The position numbers and the translations under genes are program-made. DNA of 64,000 nucleotides from assembly GCA_023423045.1 (NCBI GenBank), contig JAFAGA010000043.1, positions 1 through 64,000 on the forward strand, given 5' to 3'. Within the stretch, counting starts at the first letter, position 1. Each line of letters begins with the position of its first letter. Under the pieces are notes generated by a model. The model made no database searches and was not told the DNA's origin. It saw only the letters and a program-made list of their open reading frames with translations. Source of the DNA: Bacillota bacterium (GTDB taxonomy: Bacteria > Bacillota > Clostridia > Lachnospirales > Lachnospiraceae). This document shows, piece by piece, positions 8,072 to 17,709 of the stretch.

Positions 8072-8926
8072 ATGCTTTACTTAAAATACTTTACCTTTCC
8101 CAGTGCTGATATGGAGTTTAACTTTTTTGTGGAAATACAGCGAACCTGCTATGACTCGTTTTATCCGTTTCAGGTATTATCGAAAAATGGTTTTGAAAGA
8201 ATCGATTTTGAGCCGGTTACTATTCTGTATGGAGGGAATGGTTCGGGTAAGTCAACTGCGCTAAATGTAATTGCGCAGAAGGCGGGGCTTTGCCGGGATT
8301 CTATCTATAATAAGTCGAACTTTTATCCCGATTATCTTAATCTGTGTACGATGGACGATGATGCAGACCTCCCTAAAAATAGCAGAATTATTACCAGTGA
8401 TGATGTGTTTGACTATATGCTTAATATTCGCAATCTGAACGAGGGAATTGACCAAAAACGGGACGAACTGTTCATAGAATATCTCGATGCAAAATTCTCC
8501 CGGTTTCAGATGAAATCCCTGGCAGAGTATGATCAGCTTAAGAAAGTGAATCATGCCAGATCCAAAACCCAGTCCCGCTTTGTAAGAAGTGAATTGATGG
8601 ATAATGTGAGGGAATATTCCAACGGGGAAAGTGCCTATCTGTATTTTACTGAAAAAATAGGTGAAAACGGACTCTATCTGCTGGATGAGCCGGAAAACAG
8701 CCTTTCACCAAAGCTCCAAACCGAATTAATGGGTTTTATTGAGGACTCCGTGCGGTTCTTTGGCTGCCAGTTTGTAATCTCAACACATTCGCCCTTCCTG
8801 CTGTCCCTTCGAGGGGCAAAAATATATGATCTGGATGAGAAGCCCGTAACAATAAAGCCATGGACTGAATTAGAAAACGTGCGAACTTATTTTGACTTCT
8901 TTAAAAAGCATGAACGGGATTTTTGA
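8072..8926 (+). CDS. AAA/ABC-type ATPase (AAA_21-like), stand-alone
   Basis: This 284-residue soluble ATPase has Walker A GGNGSGKST at residues 54-62. Near the end it has a signature-like segment (EYSNGESAYLYF), Walker B with LYLLDEPENSLSP, and the switch His in ISTHSPFLLS. This layout matches the RecF/SMC-like single-protein ATPases often annotated as AAA_21 or AAA_15. No membrane segments are seen, so it is not a transporter component. A GGAG site sits 7 bp before the ATG. Some relatives work in defence systems with a partner nuclease, but no nuclease is adjacent. Confidence 0.75.
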   Translation: MLYLKYFTFPSADMEFNFFVEIQRTCYDSFYPFQVLSKNGFERIDFEPVTILYGGNGSGKSTALNVIAQKAGLCRDSIYNKSNFYPDYLNLCTMDDDADLPKNSRIITSDDVFDYMLNIRNLNEGIDQKRDELFIEYLDAKFSRFQMKSLAEYDQLKKVNHARSKTQSRFVRSELMDNVREYSNGESAYLYFTEKIGENGLYLLDEPENSLSPKLQTELMGFIEDSVRFFGCQFVISTHSPFLLSLRGAKIYDLDEKPVTIKPWTELENVRTYFDFFKKHERDF

Positions 8927-9006
8927 CAGATTTCTGACGGAGATACCTTTTTTTTTTAGCCTGTGGTCAATGGAGTAGATAAAATAAATAAGAGGGGGAA
9001 CGCATT

Positions 9007-9354
9007 ATGACCAAGAAACGTAAATGCAAAATCACAGTAATTAAAAAAGAGTGCTATACTGATTTACAGGAACAATATCTGGCTGATCCTAAATCCGGAC
9101 CATGCAGCATCTTTGAAGTTGGACAGGAATTTGTTCTGGAACGGAGCCAGGAGCGGGATGACTTCTGGCATATGATGGATGGTAAATTCTGCTCGGAAGC
9201 ATGGGATTGCATCAGCCGTTACGTCTATGCAGCACTTCAAGGGGGCTCAATCATGGAAGGGTGGACCAATGACGAAAAGATGATGATCGCCTGCTGTAAT
9301 GATGGGACAAGGCCTGTAATATTTAAGATTGAGAGAATTGATGAGGAGCAATGA
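9007..9354 (+). CDS. TIGR04076-family protein of unknown function
   Basis: The 115-residue protein matches my memory of the TIGR04076 family, with a KCKITVIKKECYTDL start, a GPCSIFEVGQEF segment and the C-terminal ACCNDGTRPVIFKIER. It carries five cysteines, two of them adjacent (ACC), which suggests metal binding or redox activity. A GGGGG ribosome binding site precedes the ATG. The function of the family is not established. A truncated response-regulator remnant begins right after its stop codon. Confidence 0.7.
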   Translation: MTKKRKCKITVIKKECYTDLQEQYLADPKSGPCSIFEVGQEFVLERSQERDDFWHMMDGKFCSEAWDCISRYVYAALQGGSIMEGWTNDEKMMIACCNDGTRPVIFKIERIDEEQ

Positions 9355-9400
9355 GAAATAACAAGATATAAGGATCATTCTGTACCGTATACGCCATGCG

Positions 9401-9757
9401 TTGCGTATATCACCGCCGCAGCTTCGCAGAAACGGGGTCATGTCAGCCGGGAAAATCGAGCTTCCTCCGTTGACGGTTGATTTCCTTGCGGGAGAAGCCA
9501 CTCTGGATGGAATTCGTATTCCGCTTACATTAAAAGAGCCGCAGCTTTTAGGCTGTTTCGCTCTGTTTGCCGGACAGCGGCTCAGCTTTAATGAAACCTA
9601 CCGCCGTGCGTGGGGCGAGCTGTCCCCCGGCGCATCCGGCACAGTAAAGGCACATGTGTCCAATCTGCGCAGAAAGATGAAGTTCGATGAGGGCGGCTGG
9701 TTTGAACTGTCCAGTCCCGGCAAAAACGAGTACATATTCAGCAAGGTGCGGTATTAA
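9401..9757 (+). pseudogene. Truncated OmpR-type response regulator, DNA-binding domain only
   Basis: The frame encodes a C-terminal winged-helix domain: LTLKEPQLLGCFALF, then the RRAWGEL recognition segment, then VKAHVSNLRRKMK. The receiver domain is missing. In the same frame upstream of the TTG at 9401, back to the stop at 9359, one reads ILYRIRHALR, which resembles the linker that normally follows a receiver. The gene therefore seems cut at its 5' end just after the stop codon of the previous gene. It ends 3 bp from the stop of a histidine kinase facing the other way. Partner genes are usually co-directional, so a rearrangement is likely. Confidence 0.65.
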
Positions 9758-9760
9758 TCT

Positions 9761-11154
9761 TTACAGTACGGGCAGGGTGAAAAACAGGTCGGTTCCGTGC
9801 CCTTCCTCGCTTTTTATCCGGATTGTTCCGCCGTGCTGTTCCACGATATGTTTGCATATGTATAACCCAAGTCCGGTGCCGGTATCCTGACCGCCGCCGG
9901 ATTTTTGTTGAACATAAGAGTGGTTCGCAGAGCGTGCCACTCGTTGTTTTAACATAAGGGAAGGGGCGTGCCACTTCCCGTTGTTTGTGCTGTAGCGCTC
10001 AAAAATATGGGGAAGCCGCTCCGCCGCGATTCCAACACCGGTATCTGACACGCAGACTAAGATATGAGGGCCCTCCCGCCTTGCGGACACGGTAATCAGA
10101 CCGTTTGCCGTAAACCGCACCGCGTTGGAAATCAGGTTGACGATAACCTGAGAAATTCGCACCGGGTCGGCATGGACGGCGGGAAGCCCGCTTTCGATGC
10201 GGATATCCAGCCGATTCTGGTTTTTGTTCAGGATGGGGTAATGGGTTTCAACGGCGGCATGGATGATTTCATCCACATAGCAGCGCACCGGCTCCATAAC
10301 CATACGGCCTTCCTCCATGCGGGTCACATCCAGAACCTGCCCCACCATCAGGGCAAGCCGCTCCGCCTCGGAGGAAATAAGGGTCATCCGACGGGAAACC
10401 TCGCTGCCCTCCGGCGTGTCCGGATTCCCCGCAAGCTGTTTGGTGGTCTGGGCATAGCCGGACATGACTGTCAGCGGTGTTTTCAGCTCGTGGGACACAT
10501 TGCCCAAAAACTCGGTTTTCAGACGGTTGATCTGTTCAAGGGCGATATTTTCCTCCGCCAACTGCTTTCGTGCCTTTTCAAGCTCCCGATGCTGTTCGTC
10601 GTAAAGTCGAAACTGAAGGTACATGGTGGCGCCCAGGGAAACACTGACCACAATCAGGCCAACAATAATGTCAATCACAATGTTCCATTCCGCTTTGTAC
10701 CAGATGATATACTGGGGGAAAAAGTAGGAAAATAAGCAAAGCCCCGTATAGACAAACAGTTCGATCCCCGCCATGACAAACATTTTTTCCCGTCCAGCAT
10801 AAACGCAGTGAAAATAACTGCGAAAATAAAGTACATCGGCATGGAGCCTCGAAATCCTCCGCCTGTGATAAAAACAATCGGAAAGACAACCAAAAAGACC
10901 GCAATAACGGTGATCATGTAACAAAGCTGGTATCTGCCGCTCCGGTAGGAGTAATATAACAAACCGATGGCAAGCAGCGTCGAAAGATAGCAGATGGGTG
11001 CGGCTTCCGCACCGGCGTCCGTTATTAAAGCCAGAGTGCCCACTCCGGAGCTGACCAGAATTCCCGCCATTGCCAGTATATTAAACAGCCGGACACGCAG
11101 GCCAAGCTGTTTATTCAAAAATTTATTTATCATAAATTGCAATGCTTTCTTCAT
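9761..11154 (-). pseudogene. Sensor histidine kinase with a frameshift and an inserted repeat
   Basis: The N-terminal part (10675-11154 frame) has five to six membrane segments. The C-terminal part (frame of 9761) has a HisKA domain with NVSHELKTPLTV, then an HATPase domain with NLISNAVRF, DTGVGIA and TGTGLGLYI. The two parts join near 10788, where the coding strand reads GGG followed by six A. A seventh A would restore one frame, giving about 465 residues. Between the F box (IFERY) and the G2 box there is an extra segment of about 25 residues encoded by two palindromic repeat units. The kinase may be dead, or the frameshift may be an assembly error in a homopolymer. Confidence 0.7.
9911..9986. 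repeat. Two tandem palindromic repeat units inside the histidine kinase
   Basis: Unit 1 (9911-9950) and unit 2 (9951-9986) both start AACATAAG, share CGTGCCACT and end CGTTGTTT. Each has its own internal stem: GAGTGG with CCACTC in unit 1, and GGGAAG with CTTCCC in unit 2. The stems differ in sequence but keep their pairing. The block adds about 25 codons in frame to the kinase ATP lid. It looks like a small non-autonomous palindromic element. Confidence 0.6.
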
Positions 11155-11371
11155 TTGCCTACCAGCCTTTCATGTAATCAATATGAGATTCTCTTGCCAT
11201 AAATCCTCTGGGTCTATGGCGGAATTCTAGGCACGGTTGTGGATTTGGATGGCAAATTTAATAACCTCATTTAAAAATACTCCAGAACCAATCTTGGACA
11301 AGGTTTATCAACAGCTATTATGATTTTCTGTCCTGGAACCTTGTCTATTCTTGGGTCGATTGACACCATAC

Positions 11372-12067
11372 TTACAACAGACTGCTCTTTATCCATGCCT
11401 CGACAATGGCCCTATCCCCTTCCTGCATAAATGGGTGCTCGCTGTTCTCGGATACAGTGAGGCGGCAGTTGAAACGGTCCGTAAAGTCATGGATGGACTC
11501 CCGATTCTGAAGATCATCCTTTGCCCCGTATAGAATATGGGTCGGGGTGGTCCACCAATCGACGGGATGCTCCTTCACATATTGATAATAAGGCCATGAC
11601 ATCGTATCAATAGGAGTTGGAATCTCACCCTTTTCCCTGAGCAGCTCCTCCGTTATCTGGAACCATGAAAACATCTGACGAATCAGATATTCCATATTTA
11701 CAATGGGGGACAGGAAAAGGCAGTTATGGAAATGCCGGTCACGATAAGCATGAAGGCTGAAAAATGCGCCCAGGCTGCATCCGAATAAGGATACGGTTTG
11801 CCATTTTTTAAAGACATAATCGCCGATTTTGGTTAAATCTGTGATACCATTCATAATAGTGCATTTATATTCTGTATCTGTTCTCTCTCCATGCTCGGGC
11901 AAATCAAAGCTGATGGTCTGATATCCTTTGCTTGCGGCAATTTCAGCAAAAGCTTCCGCACTTTCTTTATTTGACATTTTTCCGTGGACAAAGAGATATA
12001 CTTTTTCAGATTTCTCACCCCATACGACAACGGGAATATTTTCGAGCAGTAATTTTTCTTTTATCAT
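11372..12067 (-). CDS. Alpha/beta hydrolase
   Basis: This 231-residue hydrolase has the nucleophile elbow GCSLG (within SLFGCSLGAFF), an oxyanion region near LFVHGKMSN, a late Asp in YGAKDDLQ and a His in SEHPFM, which together give a complete Ser-Asp-His triad. I start at the ATG at 12067 because AAGGAG lies 6 bp upstream. A TTG at 12088 in frame has no comparable site. There is no signal peptide, so it acts in the cytoplasm. The substrate is unknown. It is a lone gene between the decayed kinase and the ABC exporter. Confidence 0.75.
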   Translation of the reverse strand: MIKEKLLLENIPVVVWGEKSEKVYLFVHGKMSNKESAEAFAEIAASKGYQTISFDLPEHGERTDTEYKCTIMNGITDLTKIGDYVFKKWQTVSLFGCSLGAFFSLHAYRDRHFHNCLFLSPIVNMEYLIRQMFSWFQITEELLREKGEIPTPIDTMSWPYYQYVKEHPVDWWTTPTHILYGAKDDLQNRESIHDFTDRFNCRLTVSENSEHPFMQEGDRAIVEAWIKSSLL

Positions 12068-12232
12068 ATTAATCTCCTTAATCTCCAAGCTACGGAGAAA
12101 TTACACTCCGCAGGCAGTATAAGTTTTTGATGATATTATACCACAGGCACTTATAAACCTGCTATATGATATTTTGTATTGTTTATCAGGTTATGCAGCA
12201 GAACAAAGGTCAAACAAATTCCCCTATCGGAC

Positions 12233-12260
12233 TTGCAAGAAACGAGAAACATGGTAAAAT
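12233..12260 (+). promoter_or_regulatory. Promoter candidate for the ABC exporter operon
   Basis: TTGCAA (12233-12238) and TAAAAT (12255-12260) are spaced by 16 bp. They would give a 5' leader of about 120 nt before the first exporter gene. The rest of 12068-12387 is AT-rich and without a recognisable gene. Confidence 0.35.
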
Positions 12261-12387
12261 ATGATGTAAATGTTATTTTGGTGAATGGAAGAATCAGTTA
12301 ATATCCAAAATATAAGAATAAGAAAACTGCCGGTGCTCTGAAGCGAAGATCGGTTAAAAATAAGATTAGACAGAATGGGAGACAAGC

Positions 12388-14127
12388 ATGAAGTATGTAA
12401 TAAAGTACCTGAAGGGTTATAAGAAGGAATGCGTATTTGCGCCGTTATTTAAGATGCTTGAGGCATTGTTTGAATTATTTGTGCCGCTTGTCATTGCGGC
12501 AGTAATTGATCAGGGAATTAATAACAGAGATGTCTCTTATATTATTCGAATGTGCCTGCTGTTGGTGGCATTGGCCGTTGTCGGTATGATATGCTCCATC
12601 ACCGCACAGTATTTTGCATCCAAGGCGGCGGTCGGCACAGCAGCCTCTCTAAGACATGATCTGTTTAAGCATATCGAGTCATTTTCCTTCACTGAGACAG
12701 ATACCATGGGTTCCTCCACCCTGATCACCCGGATGACCAGCGATGTCAACCAGGTGCAGAATGGGGTCAATATGGTGTTGAGGCTTTTTATGCGCTCCCC
12801 CTTCATCGTGTTCGGTGCTATGATTATGGCCTTTACCATAGATGCGAAATCTGCATGGATTTTTGCCGTGACAATTCCTGTGCTCTGTATTGTAGTATTT
12901 GGAATTATGCTGATTACCAAGCCTTTATATAAGAACATACAGGGTGGCCTGGACAAGATTCTTGGAATGATAAGAGAGAATCTGTCGGGGGTAAGGGTGA
13001 TCCGTGCATTCAATAAGGAGGAGTCGGAGCTGGCGCAGTTTGAGAAGGCCAACGAAGCCCTGACCAATCTCCAAAAGCAAGCCGGCAGAATATCCGGACT
13101 GATGAATCCCCTGACCTATATTCTGATCAATGGGGCTATTATGATATTAATCTGGGTGGGAGCCGTCAAAGTAGAAAGCGGAATACTGACCCAGGGGCAG
13201 GTAGTAGCTCTTTACAACTATATGAGCCAGATTCTTGTGGAGCTGATTAAGCTTGCCAATCTGATTATCACCATAACGAAGGCGCTGGCCTGTGCCAACC
13301 GGATTTCGGACACCTTTTCCCAGGAAAGCAGCATGAAGGAGGGGAGCCTGACCGCTTCCGCTCAACCTTCGGAATATGCCGTGGAGTTTCGCGGGGTGGG
13401 CTTAACTTATCGGAATGCGGGTGGAGAATCCCTGACCGATATCACCTTTCAGGTCAAGAGAGGGGAGACAATCGGCGTAATCGGAGGCACCGGCTCCGGC
13501 AAGTCCTCTCTGGTGAACCTGATCCCAAGATTTTATGATGCAACCGCAGGGGAAGTGCTGGTGGACGGAGTGAATGTCAGAGATTACACCTATGAAGCTT
13601 TGGGACAGAAGGTATCGGTAGTCCTTCAAAAGGCCCATTTGTTTCGGGGAAGCATACGGGACAATCTCCTGGTAGGCAGTGGGAATGCCTCGGAGGAGGA
13701 ACTGGAGCGGGCGCTTAGAATATCCCAGGCAAAGCATTTTGTAGAAGCCAGGGACGGAAAGCTGGAGGCCATGATAGAGCAGGGCGGAAAGAACCTGTCA
13801 GGAGGGCAGAAGCAGCGTCTGACCATTGCCAGGGCCATTGTTAAGGGTGCTGATATTCTGATTCTTGATGACAGCGCCTCCGCACTGGATTATGCCACGG
13901 ATGCTGCCCTGAGAAAAGCAATCCGGGAAATGGATCAATCCCCGACGGTATTTATCGTCTCTCAAAGGGCCTCCTCCATCCTCCATGCGGATCAGATCAT
14001 CGTTATGGAAAATGGACAGATTGCAGGGCTTGGATCCCATGAGGATCTGATGGAGAAATGTGAGGTATACCAGGAGATTTATTACTCGCAGTATCAGAAG
14101 GAGGCAGTAAGCAGTGGCAGAAGCTAA
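12388..14127 (+). CDS. ABC exporter half-transporter with degenerate catalytic site
   Basis: This 579-residue protein has an N-terminal six-helix exporter membrane domain (about 1-310) and a C-terminal nucleotide-binding domain. Walker A is GGTGSGKSS near residue 366 and the signature LSGGQKQR is near 470. The Walker B segment near 493 reads LDDSASALD, so the catalytic Glu is replaced by Asp. In heterodimeric exporters such as BmrCD and TM287/288 this marks the subunit with the non-hydrolysing site. It overlaps the next gene by 14 bp, so the two are expected to be made together as a heterodimer exporting a drug, lipid or peptide. Confidence 0.88.
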   Translation: MKYVIKYLKGYKKECVFAPLFKMLEALFELFVPLVIAAVIDQGINNRDVSYIIRMCLLLVALAVVGMICSITAQYFASKAAVGTAASLRHDLFKHIESFSFTETDTMGSSTLITRMTSDVNQVQNGVNMVLRLFMRSPFIVFGAMIMAFTIDAKSAWIFAVTIPVLCIVVFGIMLITKPLYKNIQGGLDKILGMIRENLSGVRVIRAFNKEESELAQFEKANEALTNLQKQAGRISGLMNPLTYILINGAIMILIWVGAVKVESGILTQGQVVALYNYMSQILVELIKLANLIITITKALACANRISDTFSQESSMKEGSLTASAQPSEYAVEFRGVGLTYRNAGGESLTDITFQVKRGETIGVIGGTGSGKSSLVNLIPRFYDATAGEVLVDGVNVRDYTYEALGQKVSVVLQKAHLFRGSIRDNLLVGSGNASEEELERALRISQAKHFVEARDGKLEAMIEQGGKNLSGGQKQRLTIARAIVKGADILILDDSASALDYATDAALRKAIREMDQSPTVFIVSQRASSILHADQIIVMENGQIAGLGSHEDLMEKCEVYQEIYYSQYQKEAVSSGRS

Positions 14128-15886
14128 AAAAATAGAAATAAGGAATATAACAGCACAGAAGGACACAGTATTAAAATTATTGCTGCGCATCCGAAGGTAC
14201 TGGGCATTCTTAATCGGATCCGTTGCAGCAGCGGGTATTACGGTAGCGACAACCCTGCTTGTACCGGTTCTGGTGGGTAATGCCATTGATCATATTATCG
14301 GTAAGGGAGATGTGGATTTCAAAGGGATCTCAGCTGCATTGGTGCGAATAGGGGTGGTCGCCGGTATAACGGGAATATCCCAATGGATCATGAACCTCTG
14401 TAACAATAAGATCACCTTTCATATTACAAGAGATCTGAGAAATGAAGCGACCCGTAAAATTGAGATTCTGCCGTTGAAATATATCGACGGGCATTCCCAT
14501 GGGGATATTGTGAGCCGTGTGATTGCGGATGTGGAGCAGCTGGCGGACGGCCTGCTGATGGGTTTTACTCAATTCTTTACGGGAGTAGTTACCATTGCGG
14601 GAACCCTTGGCATTATGTTTTCCATCAATGTATATATTACCTTGATTGTAGTTTTCCTGACTCCGGTTTCGCTCTTTGCAGCCAGGTATATTGCCAGTCA
14701 TACGTATTCTATGTTCCGGCAGCAGTCGGATATTCGGGGAGAGCATACGGCCCTGATTAATGACATGATCGGAGGTCAGAAAGTAGTGAAGGCCTTCGGA
14801 TATGAGAAAGAGGCTCTGCGAAGATTTGACGAAATCAATCAAAGGCTGCGAAACAGTTCCATGAAGGCGATTTTTTATTCCTCTATCACCAATCCCGCCA
14901 CTCGGTTCGTGAATAATCTGGTATTTGCAGGAGTGGCGGCCGGCGGAGCTCTGTTTGTCATCAGCGGAAGGTTAAGCGTCGGGCAGCTGACCAGCTTCTT
15001 AAGCTATGCGAATCAATATACGAAGCCCTTCAATGAGATCTCCGGAGTGGTTACGGAGCTTCAGAACGCACTGGCCTGTCTGGCCAGGATATTGGAACTG
15101 ATTGAAGAGGAACCCCAGGTTCCGGAGCCCAGGGATGCTCATGTTCTATCCGAAGTGACCGGCAAAGTGGAGCTTTCCCATGTGGATTTCTCGTATACAC
15201 CGGATCGGAGCCTGATTGAGGATTTTAATCTGCAGGCGGAAAGCGGCAAACGGATTGCCATCGTCGGCCCCACCGGATGCGGTAAAACTACGGTGATCAA
15301 CCTGTTGATGAGGTTCTATGAGGTGAACTCCGGTAAGATTCTGGTGGACGGAAGGGATATCACTGAAATTACCAGGGGAAGCCTTCGCAGGTCCTATGGT
15401 ATGGTGCTTCAGGATACCTGGCTGAAGACGGGAACCATCCGGGACAATATTACCATGGGGAAGCCGGATGCTACGGAGGAAGAGATGATACAAGCGGCGA
15501 AGGATGCCCATTCCTACGGCTTTATCAAGCGGCTCTCCAAGGGGTTTGATACCTGGATTACCGAGGAAGGAGACGGTCTGTCCCAGGGACAGAAGCAGCT
15601 GTTATGCATCACCAGGGTTATGCTGTGCCTGCCGCCGATGCTTATTCTGGATGAGGCCACTTCCTCCATCGATACCAGAACGGAACTTAAGATACAGAAT
15701 GCATTTGCCAGAATGATGAAGGGCAGGACCAGCTTTATTGTCGCACACAGACTGTCTACGATACAGTCGGCGGATATCATCCTTGTTATGAAGGATGGGA
15801 AGATTATCGAGCAGGGAAAGCATGAAGAGCTACTGGAGCAGGACGGCTTTTATGCCAAGCTGTACCAAAGCCAGTTTGCGGTATAA
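14114..15886 (+). CDS. ABC exporter half-transporter, catalytic partner
   Basis: The 590-residue partner starts at a GTG inside the end of the previous gene. It has a six-helix membrane domain and a nucleotide-binding domain with Walker A GPTGCGKTT near residue 385, the signature LSQGQKQ near 489 and a canonical LDEATSSID Walker B near 512. The variant signature LSQGQ is usual in this partner type. Combined with the Asp-for-Glu change in the first subunit, it implies an asymmetric heterodimer with one full ATPase site. The neighbouring genes give no clue to the substrate. Confidence 0.9.
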   Translation: MAEAKKIEIRNITAQKDTVLKLLLRIRRYWAFLIGSVAAAGITVATTLLVPVLVGNAIDHIIGKGDVDFKGISAALVRIGVVAGITGISQWIMNLCNNKITFHITRDLRNEATRKIEILPLKYIDGHSHGDIVSRVIADVEQLADGLLMGFTQFFTGVVTIAGTLGIMFSINVYITLIVVFLTPVSLFAARYIASHTYSMFRQQSDIRGEHTALINDMIGGQKVVKAFGYEKEALRRFDEINQRLRNSSMKAIFYSSITNPATRFVNNLVFAGVAAGGALFVISGRLSVGQLTSFLSYANQYTKPFNEISGVVTELQNALACLARILELIEEEPQVPEPRDAHVLSEVTGKVELSHVDFSYTPDRSLIEDFNLQAESGKRIAIVGPTGCGKTTVINLLMRFYEVNSGKILVDGRDITEITRGSLRRSYGMVLQDTWLKTGTIRDNITMGKPDATEEEMIQAAKDAHSYGFIKRLSKGFDTWITEEGDGLSQGQKQLLCITRVMLCLPPMLILDEATSSIDTRTELKIQNAFARMMKGRTSFIVAHRLSTIQSADIILVMKDGKIIEQGKHEELLEQDGFYAKLYQSQFAV

Positions 15887-15905
15887 ACTTTCTTATATGA
15901 CAGCT

Positions 15906-16682
15906 TTACAGGGGCAGCCATTCAAGTACTTTGTAAATATGTCTGTCCCAAAAGTCCCAGTCATGCTTGCCAGGTTCCTCAATATAAACATGTTCAACGC
16001 CATTTTCATTTAAGAAGCTGCTTAGGCTTCGGTTAAAATGAATAAGCCCATCCTCCGTACCGCAGCTTATATACATTTTCGGTATGTCCGCACCCGCATC
16101 AACTAATTTTTTGACCAAAGCCATCGGATCTCTGTCGCTGCCCAGCAACGCCGCCCGGTCGCCAAACGTCTTATTCTCGCTATAGACAAAGGTATGAGAC
16201 GGATTAACAAGCCTCTCAAGGATTAGCGCAGAAGACATACCCGCTATGAAGCCAAACGTCTCATGGTATATTAACCCGGTGCGGATAGCGCCGTACCCAC
16301 CCATTGACAGCCCGGCGATGAAGGTATCCTCGCGTTTATAAGACAATGGGAAAAGCTGGCGAGTCGCTTCGATCAATTCGACGCCGAGGAAATTTGCGTG
16401 TTTATCGCCGGTCGTCTCACTGTCGAGATAAAATTTATTTTCACCAGCGGGCATAATCACCGCAACACCTTTTTCCTCCGCCCAGTTTAGGATGCGCGTA
16501 CCATAGAGCCAATCGTTATGATTCATAGTTACCCCTGCCAGCAGATAGAGCGTCTTATATGGCCTCCGCTCTTCGCCAATCGGTTTGTTTGGGAACATCA
16601 TCTTGTCAATCGGTATAATCGCGTTGAATAGAACCGAACGCATAAGGCTATGCGAAAAAAAACTTGCCTGTAGAACTGCCAT
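15906..16682 (-). CDS. Esterase of the EstA/S-formylglutathione hydrolase-like fold
   Basis: The 258-residue protein shows the serine esterase pattern of tributyrin esterase and esterase D-like proteins: YLLAGVTMNHNDW near the N-terminus (oxyanion hole), GLSMGGYGA as the nucleophile elbow, and a C-terminal EPGKHDWDFW with the catalytic His. The ribosome binding site GGAGG lies 8 bp before the ATG, inside the end of the upstream LysR-MFS chimera, so the two were probably co-transcribed. It has no signal peptide. An upstream MFS transporter, now only a remnant, may once have imported its substrate. Confidence 0.8.
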   Translation of the reverse strand: MAVLQASFFSHSLMRSVLFNAIIPIDKMMFPNKPIGEERRPYKTLYLLAGVTMNHNDWLYGTRILNWAEEKGVAVIMPAGENKFYLDSETTGDKHANFLGVELIEATRQLFPLSYKREDTFIAGLSMGGYGAIRTGLIYHETFGFIAGMSSALILERLVNPSHTFVYSENKTFGDRAALLGSDRDPMALVKKLVDAGADIPKMYISCGTEDGLIHFNRSLSSFLNENGVEHVYIEEPGKHDWDFWDRHIYKVLEWLPL

Positions 16683-16683
16683 A

Positions 16684-17709
16684 TCACTTTACCTCCGATA
16701 TCAAATTAATATTATCTTTTTTCATCACCGTTTCTGCATTAGTCTGCTGCTTTTTGTGAATTAATTCAGCACCAACCAGACTCACGGCAATAATTACCGA
16801 CGTAAAGAGGAATATCAGCCATGCCAGACGGTAACTGCCTGTCATGTCATATATCGCACCCATTCCGGGTACCGAAATGGAAGAAGCGAGAGATGCCATC
16901 ATAGAATAGAAACCGAATATGGTCGGGTAATCCTCCTGCCCAAAAAACCGGCTTACCAGCAGAGACAACGGCACTGAAGTTCCACAGCTGGCCATTCCAA
17001 TACAAACTGCACGTTCAACCAACAGCATAGTATTGGTAACCAAATTGTGATGAGCGAGAACATTAAGGCTGTTCGCATTCTCTTCAAACCAGCTTTCTAT
17101 CTCATCTTTTATGATTCGTCTGCTCGACATGAACAAGGGCGAATCAGCGATATCCTCAACGCGGATGCTCTCTCTTATTGCAAGCGGGTCATCTTTTCTC
17201 ATCAATACACCCCAAACATCCTGAAACGGGAGAGGGAAGGATTCATATTTGGCTGTTTCGACAGGTTCAACCAATATTCCTATATCCAAATGACCACTGT
17301 CGATTCTATCCCGGATATCGTCGCCGTTTGCACAATATAACTCGTACTTCACTAATGGATACTTGGTATTGAACGCCTCTATTACATCGGGCAATAACAG
17401 GGATGCTGTCGTCTCAACACAGCCGATTGAAACGGTGCCCCGCACTACGCCTTCCTGTTCTGCTACCTCTCGGTCCGCTTTATCCAAAAGCGCGACGATC
17501 TCTTGTATCCTTTGCTGATAAAGGATGCCGGCGGCAGTCAGGGTAACATTCCGATTGCCACGATTAAAAAGGATAGTGCCTAACTCATTTTCCAAATCCA
17601 TAAGCTGCCTGCTTAATGTGGGCTGCGTAAGGTGAAGCACCTCTGCCGCTTTTGTGATACTTCCTTCCCTTGCAACAGTAAGAAAGTATCTTAATACGCG
17701 AACGTCCAT
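16684..17709 (-). pseudogene. Chimeric ORF: LysR regulator fused to an MFS transporter C-terminus
   Basis: Residues 1 to about 230 are a LysR-type regulator, with the helix-turn-helix ITKAAEVLHLTQPTLSRQL and most of the effector-binding domain. After about residue 232 (nucleotide near 17016) the protein switches to a transporter C-terminus: GMASCGTSVPLSLLVSRFFG, then two hydrophobic helices at about 267-285 and 295-313, ending in a Lys/Gln-rich tail. The end of LysR and the first two thirds of the transporter are missing, which is what one deletion across two co-directional genes would give. ATG at 17709 is chosen because GGAGA lies upstream. DNA binding may persist, but normal regulation is unlikely. 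Confidence 0.7.

Noticed and set aside
10064..10735. 223-codon plus-strand frame opposite the histidine kinase
   Set aside because: The opposite strand carries clear HisKA and HATPase motifs. This frame has no recognisable domain.
10785..10796. Programmed -1 frameshift in the histidine kinase at the A6 tract
   Set aside because: The zero-frame sequence GGG AAA AAA TG does not form a standard slippery heptamer with a clear downstream stem. A simple one-base loss is the easier explanation, and the gene has other damage.
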